From NCBI GenBank assembly GCA_900321905.1, contig ONXZ01000031.1, forward strand, positions 11,640 through 22,975: 11,336 nucleotides of DNA. The letters are read 5' to 3'. The stretch's first letter is position 1; the number at the start of each line of letters is the position of its first letter. Shown here piece by piece: positions 7,305 through 11,336 of this stretch. The stretch comes from an uncultured Eubacteriales bacterium (lineage in GTDB: Bacteria > Bacillota > Clostridia > Oscillospirales > Acutalibacteraceae). The notes beneath the pieces are model-generated. The model saw only the letters and a program-made list of their open reading frames with translations, was not told the origin of the DNA and did not search any database. A program made the translations under genes and the position numbers.

Positions 7305-9803
7305 TTATTTGCGTGACTTGAATTGTGATTTGATAATGTGGAATACGGCTTTGCTGCCCTTTGTGGCGTAGTCCTTGATGTTGCCGGCAAGCCCTGACCA
7401 AACGGAATTGATAAGTTGATTTTCCTCAATGCCGTCTGCCTTTGCCTCCTTAATACGGACATTGTCGCCGTAAAACGGAGTCAGCACGCCAGCCTCGTTA
7501 TCAGTTGCGACTGCGCCGTCTGCAAACGCTATGATGTCTGACATCTGCTCGTCAGTTGGCTCTGAGCCGCTGAAGCCGAACAGTGCAAGCATAGCGGTTT
7601 CGCCATTGCCGTTATAAGCAGGTCCGATTGACTTGCCTTGCGGTGTAATCATTGTGTATGTAGCAAGGATTTCGTCCTTCGCCCTGCCCCAATGGTGGCG
7701 CTGATTGCCGTAGTAATGACCAAAAGGGTTCATATGAACAGTTTTGTCCTCGTCAAGGCGCATAGGACACTGCGCCATTGCGCCAAGCACCTGACGTGCA
7801 TTTGCGATGATAAGGCCCCCGTTTTCATCAGCAAGTCCGACTACGCCTGCGGTGAGTTGGTGGTTAAAGGAGGCAAGACTCTTGTTCTTTTCGTCACATT
7901 CAGGGAACGACTGCGTTCTGAATGTGGATATATCGTCCATAAAGTTGCGCTTGATAACGCGGATATCACCGTCGAGATTTGGTGTAATCTGGAACGGAAC
8001 AGCCTCAGTCCACTTCATATCGCTAAATCTGCCGAGTGACGAGTTTTCTGTTGAGATTGAAGTGGTTTCAGGCGTATATGGATAGTTAACATTTGTGCGT
8101 ACAAATATAGCGTCGCTCGACTTGATTTTGAAGAAATCAAAAGCGAAGTTGCCCTGCTCTGTCTGATTTGGCAGATTAATAACACCGCTTACGCGAAGAC
8201 CTTCGCCGCTGCCGCCGAGTTCAAGCGGAGTGACATCTGTTTTTTCAAACTCATAACGCTTGCCGTCGTAAGTAACAAAACTTTTGAGGAACTCGCTTTC
8301 ACCTATTTCCCTGCCGTTTGCAAGCACGCTGTAAATATTGCCGTGAACTGAAAACTTAATCTCAAGGGTGTCGGTTTTAAGGTCGATATCAAGCGGTTTT
8401 AAGTCCTTCTTTTTATCAACGCTCACATCAACGGTGTACTTGCTCTGCACCTTTTTAAAGCGCATAATCACAAACACGCTGCTGATATCGTCATCCATCG
8501 GTATAACCGTGTAGTCGGCAAGGTTTGAAGCCTTCAGTTTAATCTGCGAAGCGGAGTCAACGTCAATATTGAGTTTGAGTTGAACACACTGCAGAGTTGA
8601 TTTTGTGCTATTGTGCAGGGTGAGTTTTTTGTTTACATCAAGCGCCGCGCTCTCCTGAGTAATAATCTTGTCTGCAAGTTCGTTTGCTTTAATCTCGCGC
8701 TGGATGTTAAGCACAGGCGTTGCAAGTCCGAAGTGTGTGGTGGAAAGAAGCAGCACTCTGTCCCTGAAAGACGGTGCGTCAAAGTCGCTTTTTGCATTGA
8801 CTTTTGCCATTGCTCTTGCGCGGTCAATCGCAGTCCATATTTTGCGGTTATACGGTTTTTCCGCCCACGAGGCATAGCCTGTGAAGTTACCGTCAGCCGT
8901 GTCGTGAGTGAAGTCAATATCGCCAAGCGGCTCGTGAGTTCTGATGTATCCGCCCGGTGTGTCGTAAACGACGTAATCAAGGTCGCTGATTTCACGCACA
9001 AGACCCTCAATGCCGTTAGAGTTTGCTATCTTGCCCTTGATGACAGGTACGGGCATTGGCTCCCAGAACGGACTGTCAGCATCCATATTGATGAAAACAA
9101 ACACATCGTGATTGATTTCGCCGTCAATCTGTTTTTGGTGCAGGTCCTTAACCCACGCACGCAGGCAACCTGCGTCGCACACGTCAGAGTTATTATATGT
9201 GGGCAGTATAGTCATACTCTCGCCCTTGTATGTATAAGTAAGCGGATTAAAAGCAAGTTCGTCAGGCAGTTTTGGCACTATGGTTCTGAACGCGTCAAAC
9301 GGCACGCAGGAATAATATAGGCAAAGTGCTTTAACGCCTGTTTTGTTGTAAAGTTTTACCTGCGACGGGGTGAACATAACCTCCTGAGGTCTGACAATCT
9401 TTTCATACTCACCGAAGATGTCCTGCAGTCCGCTGCCCTGCTCGTTAGTTACGGCAAGTTCAATGGACGCCTCAAACTCCTCCTCATTCATAGCGGAGAG
9501 TGCGCCGTTTGAATAACCCATTATAATATTCTCATCGCCGTACTTTGTTACGCGCTCTTTCATACCCTCAATGATATCAGGCGCGTATTTGGGCAGAATC
9601 TGCTCAAGTGAGAAAAAGTTTTCGCTATCCCAGGTGCCTTTTACAGGGATACCCTCCTCGTTGCACCGATTAAGCACATCAATAATCTGACGTATAATGC
9701 GGATATCAGAGCCGAAACCGAGATTATCATTAGTGTCGCCCCTGTATGAATGGTAGCAGTTTACGTGAAAACCGAAACCAACGTGAACTTTGTTGTTTTG
9801 CAT
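7305..9803 (-). CDS. Large intracellular glycoside-hydrolase-like protein (GH38/GH57-like N-terminal domain)
   Basis: This 832-residue protein has no signal peptide and should be cytoplasmic. AAGGAG (9816-9811) lies 7 bases before the ATG. Residues about 5-330 look like a seven-stranded barrel of the GH38/GH57/polysaccharide-deacetylase type: GFHVNCYHSYRGD (11-23), GTWDSENFFSLEQILPKYAP (56-75), YSNGALSAM (97-105), RPQEVMFTPSQVKLY (138-152) and FINMDADSPFWEPM (237-250). H13, H18, D23 and D59 are candidate active-site or metal residues. Residues about 340-372 include STTHFGLATP, and the remainder is mostly beta-rich, as in the C-terminal sandwiches of GH38-like enzymes. I cannot name an exact family or substrate. 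It follows a sugar symporter gene by 57 bases on the same strand, which supports a role in cleaving an imported glycoside. A lyase or deacetylase role is not excluded. Confidence 0.65.
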   Translation of the reverse strand: MQNNKVHVGFGFHVNCYHSYRGDTNDNLGFGSDIRIIRQIIDVLNRCNEEGIPVKGTWDSENFFSLEQILPKYAPDIIEGMKERVTKYGDENIIMGYSNGALSAMNEEEFEASIELAVTNEQGSGLQDIFGEYEKIVRPQEVMFTPSQVKLYNKTGVKALCLYYSCVPFDAFRTIVPKLPDELAFNPLTYTYKGESMTILPTYNNSDVCDAGCLRAWVKDLHQKQIDGEINHDVFVFINMDADSPFWEPMPVPVIKGKIANSNGIEGLVREISDLDYVVYDTPGGYIRTHEPLGDIDFTHDTADGNFTGYASWAEKPYNRKIWTAIDRARAMAKVNAKSDFDAPSFRDRVLLLSTTHFGLATPVLNIQREIKANELADKIITQESAALDVNKKLTLHNSTKSTLQCVQLKLNIDVDSASQIKLKASNLADYTVIPMDDDISSVFVIMRFKKVQSKYTVDVSVDKKKDLKPLDIDLKTDTLEIKFSVHGNIYSVLANGREIGESEFLKSFVTYDGKRYEFEKTDVTPLELGGSGEGLRVSGVINLPNQTEQGNFAFDFFKIKSSDAIFVRTNVNYPYTPETTSISTENSSLGRFSDMKWTEAVPFQITPNLDGDIRVIKRNFMDDISTFRTQSFPECDEKNKSLASFNHQLTAGVVGLADENGGLIIANARQVLGAMAQCPMRLDEDKTVHMNPFGHYYGNQRHHWGRAKDEILATYTMITPQGKSIGPAYNGNGETAMLALFGFSGSEPTDEQMSDIIAFADGAVATDNEAGVLTPFYGDNVRIKEAKADGIEENQLINSVWSGLAGNIKDYATKGSKAVFHIIKSQFKSRK

Positions 9804-9829
9804 AAGATTACTCCTTGATATAACAATAC

Positions 9830-9858
9830 GGGCGGAAATGGTCCGCCCTTTTGTTTTT
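9830..9858 (+). terminator. Hairpin with T-tract, oriented against the surrounding genes
   Basis: GGGCGGA (9830-9836) pairs with TCCGCCC (9842-9848) around AATGG. On the plus strand it is followed by TTTTGTTTTTG, the shape of an intrinsic terminator. Both flanking genes lie on the minus strand, where the hairpin is followed by a mixed sequence (GTATTGTTAT) and should not terminate efficiently. There it sits 13 bases after the symporter stop and just before the ribosome binding site of the glycosidase-like gene, so it could instead shield mRNA ends or tune downstream expression. Confidence 0.5.
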
Positions 9859-9860
9859 GT

Positions 9861-11315
9861 TTATTCTGTTTCTTCCGCAGCGCGGCGTGCTTTAAGTTCT
9901 TCGTGAACTTCTGCAAGTTTGCTCTTTGAAAGATTGTAGCCGAAGAACAGTACAACCGCCATAATCGCAAGCATTATCGCAGGCACGATAGTTGAAATTT
10001 TGTAGATGTTTGAAATAACGTCAGGCTTTAAAAGTTCGCCGTTTTTGGTGGCGTCAACGTCGTAGTGGATAACTGCAAGAAGCGCGTTAAGACCTACGCC
10101 TGCAAGAGTCTGACCGAGTTTTCTTGTAAATGAGAACAACGCATAAGTCATGCCCTCTTCCCTCTTGCCGGTGCGTACTTCGTGGTAGTCGATAACGTCC
10201 ATAACGAGCGCCCACACTTCAAGCACAAGGAATGTCTGGCCAAGACCCGAAAGGAAGGTAAGACCGAGGAAAACATAAGGCGCGATTTTGTTAGTCGGGT
10301 CTGCAAGCGAGGTGTCCTTAATAAAGAACTGAATAAGCACGGCGCATGTTGCAAATGCCATACCGACAGCGCAAAGTTCTTTTTTGCCAAACTTAACAAT
10401 GAGTTTGTTCATTACCGGAATGAATATTGCCATTGGCAGATATGTGCAGATGGAAACCATTGCATAAAGACCCGGCTTGCCGAAGTAATCGGTGAACAGA
10501 TATGTATAAGTTGACTGATAGTAGAACTGGAATGCAATAAGCATCATTGAAGCGATGCAAAGCATAATGAACGCCCTGTTTTTAGACAGGTCTTTGAGTG
10601 TTGCAATTGCATTATGGTTCTTATCCTTAATCTTCTTTTGCGGTGCGATACGCTCTTTAGTCATCTTGTAATGAGCAAAATATACGCCGACAGAAATTAC
10701 GCAGAGAATAAGCACACACCAGAAAAGTTTGTTGCCGTCAAGTTGCTTTTGTGCTACGCCGTTTGGATACTTGCCGATTGTGGTGTAAACAATCATCGGC
10801 AGGATAATTGTGCCGGGAAGTCCGCCGACGCCTGCGCCGATTGAACGCCACATTGAAAGTGACGAGCGCTCAAGTTCGTCATCCGTGATTACGGAAGCAA
10901 GCGAGCCGTAAGGGATATTAACGGCGGTGTACATCATACCGTATGTGATGTATGTAATATATGCATAGACAAGGTACTTGGTTTCGCTCCAGCCCGGAAC
11001 TTTGAGGAACATAAATGCCGCTGATACAGCAAGCGGAACTGAAAACCAGAGAATCCAGGGTCTGAACTGCCCTTGCGGTCTTGGCTTTCTCGACTGGATA
11101 AACGCGCCCCAAAGCGGGTCGTTGATTGCGTCCCAGATTCTCGCAATAAGAATCAGAACAACAATATACTTTGGGTCGATACCGAGTACATTGGTATAAA
11201 ACTGATTTTGAAATGCGCCTATAAGTGAAAACGTAAGCAGACCGCCTGCGTCACCAAGCGCGTAACCCACTTTGTCTTTGAGTTTAATGCCGTGGGTTAA
11301 AGATTTTTCTTCCAT
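9861..11315 (-). CDS. GPH-family (MelB-type) sugar:cation symporter
   Basis: This 484-residue membrane protein belongs to the glycoside-pentoside-hexuronide:cation symporters of the major facilitator superfamily, which import glycosides with Na+ or H+. About 12 membrane segments are visible, beginning near residue 26. ARIWDAINDP (58-67) matches the cation-binding helix of MelB, with D62 and D66 at the places of MelB D55 and D59. FRPWILW (84-90) follows as in MelB. At the site of MelB D124 there is N133 (VNIPYGSL), a change seen in other members. GLGQTFLVLEVWALVMDVIDY (357-377) and EEGMTYALFSFTRKLGQ (386-402) are also typical. The C-terminus is charged. GAGGAG precedes the ATG at 11315 by 5 bases. 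Its promoter lies outside the window. The glycosidase-like gene downstream suggests its cargo is that enzyme's substrate. Confidence 0.93.
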   Translation of the reverse strand: MEEKSLTHGIKLKDKVGYALGDAGGLLTFSLIGAFQNQFYTNVLGIDPKYIVVLILIARIWDAINDPLWGAFIQSRKPRPQGQFRPWILWFSVPLAVSAAFMFLKVPGWSETKYLVYAYITYITYGMMYTAVNIPYGSLASVITDDELERSSLSMWRSIGAGVGGLPGTIILPMIVYTTIGKYPNGVAQKQLDGNKLFWCVLILCVISVGVYFAHYKMTKERIAPQKKIKDKNHNAIATLKDLSKNRAFIMLCIASMMLIAFQFYYQSTYTYLFTDYFGKPGLYAMVSICTYLPMAIFIPVMNKLIVKFGKKELCAVGMAFATCAVLIQFFIKDTSLADPTNKIAPYVFLGLTFLSGLGQTFLVLEVWALVMDVIDYHEVRTGKREEGMTYALFSFTRKLGQTLAGVGLNALLAVIHYDVDATKNGELLKPDVISNIYKISTIVPAIMLAIMAVVLFFGYNLSKSKLAEVHEELKARRAAEETE

Positions 11316-11336
11316 TTTTACTCCTCGCTTTCAAAG

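Noticed and set aside
8613..9320. 235-codon open frame on the plus strand
   Set aside because: It lies fully antisense to the glycosidase-like gene, has no ribosome binding site or recognisable motif, and reads as a cysteine/valine-rich shadow translation.

Overview
The window looks like chromosomal DNA of a gut-type, Gram-positive clostridium (Ruminococcaceae/Oscillospirales-like). The reasons are a murT-gatD lipid II amidation operon, a secreted BspA-type leucine-rich-repeat protein with lysine-rich Ig-like and fibronectin domains typical of Ruminococcus relatives, strong AGGAGG-type ribosome binding sites, and two carbohydrate-use gene sets. No taxon-specific marker such as rRNA is present, so this placement is inference.

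Layout. (1) Bases 3-3549, plus strand: the 3' part of a glycoside hydrolase family 2 gene, a secreted multidomain surface protein whose ribosome binding site sits on the GH2 stop codon, and a cytoplasmic cyclophilin. (2) Bases 3552-3620: a two-hairpin palindromic element filling the gap between convergent genes. (3) Bases 3622-5648, minus strand: murT and gatD, overlapping by GTGA, which together amidate the D-Glu of lipid II. (4) Bases 5649-5706: a short divergent promoter region in which murT seems to have a -10 box almost touching its start codon and no Shine-Dalgarno site. (5) Bases 5707-7233, plus strand: an inositol-monophosphatase-family gene broken by an internal deletion with frame change, overlapping an intact TIGR01212-type radical SAM gene (YhcC/YtqA). 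(6) Bases 7214-7303: a terminator hairpin and a second two-hairpin element between convergent genes. (7) Bases 7305-11315, minus strand: a large glycosidase-like protein preceded by a MelB-type (GPH) sugar:cation symporter.

How the genes fit together. The right-hand pair reads as an import-and-cleave unit: the symporter brings in a glycoside and the intracellular enzyme, which has no signal peptide, acts on it. The substrate is unknown and the enzyme is distant from the well-characterised glycosidase families I can recall, so this is the best candidate for undescribed biology here. The left-hand GH2 enzyme may belong to another saccharide-use operon that begins outside the window. The middle is cell-wall and housekeeping biology. 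No tRNA, rRNA, CRISPR array, insertion sequence or phage gene was seen. No gene-free stretch exceeds about 75 bases.
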